Shown here: positions 7,339 to 8,312 of the stretch, in pieces | Layout: each line of letters opens with the position of its first letter | How positions within the stretch are numbered: position 1 is the stretch's first letter | Source of the DNA: Ignavibacteriales bacterium | GTDB lineage: Bacteria > Bacteroidota > Ignavibacteria > Ignavibacteriales > Ignavibacteriaceae | Assembly: GCA_020061995.1 (NCBI GenBank) | Contig: JAGUXE010000123.1 | Location: forward strand, 1-8,312 | Direction of reading: 5' to 3' | DNA length: 8,312 bases | Program-made: the position numbers and the translations under genes | The notes under the pieces: generated by a model | What the model was told of the DNA's origin: nothing | Seen by the model: the letters and a program-made list of their open reading frames with translations, nothing else | The model's database searches: none

Positions 7339-8312
7339 CTACTTATTCATTATCGATTTTATTGCTCTAATTACAGTTTGTTCAAGGTAGTATTCCGCCT
7401 TTTCTATAGATTCATTTTTACTGACACCAAGATCTGATATCGAAAAAATGTCATCAAAAGAATCCTTATAAAAATCTTTACACTCGACATCATAATCACC
7501 GGTTAACATTAAGGTTTTAATCTTCATATTTTTGGCTCGCTTTGCAACACCGTAAGGAGCCTTTGAAAATTTGGTTTGAAAATCTAAGTATCCCTCACCT
7601 GTAATTATTAGATCACAATTAGTAATCAAGCTGTTGAAATTGATTTTATCCAACACATACTCAATACCGTTCACTAATTCAGCTTTTGCGAATGCAAACC
7701 ATCCCGCGGCTAACCCACCTGCAGCTCCGGCATGTTCAATGTTGATAGAAGCTGATGATAAATGTTTTTCAGTTATATCGGCAAAATATTTAAGATTATT
7801 TTCAAGAAGAGTAACATCATCATGACTTGCCCCCTTCTGCGGTGCGAAAACGTATGCCGCACCGTTTTCGCCATAAAGAGGATTTGTTACATCGCAAATA
7901 ACTTTAATGCTTGAATTAAGAATTCTATTCTCCAAAGAAGACTCATCAATCTGTTTAATCCTAATTAAATTACCACCGGTTCCTTCTACAACTTCACCGA
8001 TTGAATCCAGAAATTTTATACCGAGTGCTGACAAAGCTCCTGTTCCGCAATCACATGTAGCACTTCCTCCTGCTCCGATAAGAATGTTTTTACAACCACT
8101 TTCAATAGCATGAAGAATTAATTCACCTGTTCCATAAGTTGTTGTGATAAGTGGATTTCTCTCTTCTTGAGTTAGAAGAGTTAACCCGGACGCAGAAGCC
8201 ATTTCAATAATTGCAGTCTTATTGGGGAGAATTCCGTAATAAGTTTGCATCTTACGCATCAAAGGGTCATGAACTGTAACCTCAATTTTTTCTCCACCCA
8301 AAAAAAAGAGGA
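7339..8312 (-). CDS. Glycerate kinase (GlxK/GarK family), N-terminus cut by the window edge
   Basis: About 324 residues are visible; the family is about 370-380, so around 60 N-terminal residues, with the IAPDSFKGS-like start, lie beyond base 8312. The frame is open to the edge; the TTG at 8301 is inside the gene, because LGGEKIEVTVHDPL aligns with the family's internal GG..VEVTVTGPLG. The enzyme phosphorylates glycerate (2-phosphoglycerate in characterised members), feeding glyoxylate, serine or sugar-acid breakdown into glycolysis, in the cytoplasm. Family landmarks, numbered from that TTG: ERNPLITTTYGTGEL (47-61), GGSAT (78-82), CDVTNPLYGENGAAYVFAPQ (136-155), GAAGGLAAG (192-200), ITGEG with LDFQT (233-243). 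Unusual: CDCG at 83-86 where NDGG is common, and Tyr238 where Arg usually follows GEG. Stop TAG at 7339. The gene lies 135 nt upstream of the propeller gene on the same strand; co-transcription is possible but no functional link is apparent. Confidence 0.95.
   Translation of the reverse strand, partial: LFFLGGEKIEVTVHDPLMRKMQTYYGILPNKTAIIEMASASGLTLLTQEERNPLITTTYGTGELILHAIESGCKNILIGAGGSATCDCGTGALSALGIKFLDSIGEVVEGTGGNLIRIKQIDESSLENRILNSSIKVICDVTNPLYGENGAAYVFAPQKGASHDDVTLLENNLKYFADITEKHLSSASINIEHAGAAGGLAAGWFAFAKAELVNGIEYVLDKINFNSLITNCDLIITGEGYLDFQTKFSKAPYGVAKRAKNMKIKTLMLTGDYDVECKDFYKDSFDDIFSISDLGVSKNESIEKAEYYLEQTVIRAIKSIMNK

Noticed and set aside
8299..8301. TTG that could be taken as the start of the glycerate kinase
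   Set aside because: The frame stays open to the window edge and the conserved GG..VEVTV region spans this codon; about 60 family residues are still missing upstream.

Overview
The window looks like a chromosomal piece from a member of the Bacteroidota/Chlorobi/Ignavibacteria group, and an Ignavibacteria-like lineage is my best guess. The DNA is AT-rich, Shine-Dalgarno motifs are weak or absent, and several gene families are typical of that group: an S46 dipeptidyl-peptidase, a TonB-dependent receptor with an N-terminal carboxypeptidase-regulatory-like domain, a DUF4249 lipoprotein, and a PEGA/Reg_prop propeller lipoprotein. The phylum-level guess rests on gene content only. I see no rRNA or tRNA gene, insertion sequence, CRISPR array, prophage or integrase.

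Layout: (1) 1-1953, plus strand: the C-terminal 650 residues of an S46 dipeptidyl-peptidase, cut at its 5' end by the window edge. (2) 1973-2003: a hairpin with flanking A and T runs that can end transcription from both sides. (3) 2002-2568, minus strand: a small outer-membrane beta-barrel protein converging on the peptidase. (4) 2569-2787: a divergent AT-rich promoter region. (5) 2788-5951, plus strand: a tight two-gene operon, a TonB-dependent receptor starting at TTG followed 5 nt later by a DUF4249 lipoprotein. (6) 5952-5991: a 40-nt convergent gap without a recognisable terminator. (7) 5992-7203, minus strand: a lipoprotein with a PEGA domain and a seven-bladed Reg_prop propeller. (8) 7339-8312, minus strand: a glycerate kinase that lacks its N-terminus because of the window edge.

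Functional theme: five of the six proteins are predicted to act in the envelope. The peptidase would trim oligopeptides in the periplasm. The receptor and its lipoprotein would bind and import an unknown ligand across the outer membrane. The small barrel and the propeller lipoprotein are surface or envelope proteins of unknown partner. Glycerate kinase is a cytoplasmic metabolic enzyme with no obvious link to the others. I see no clear novel defence, mobile or biosynthetic system. The most useful leads are the acidic-specificity signature of the peptidase and the receptor/DUF4249 pair, whose ligand is unknown.
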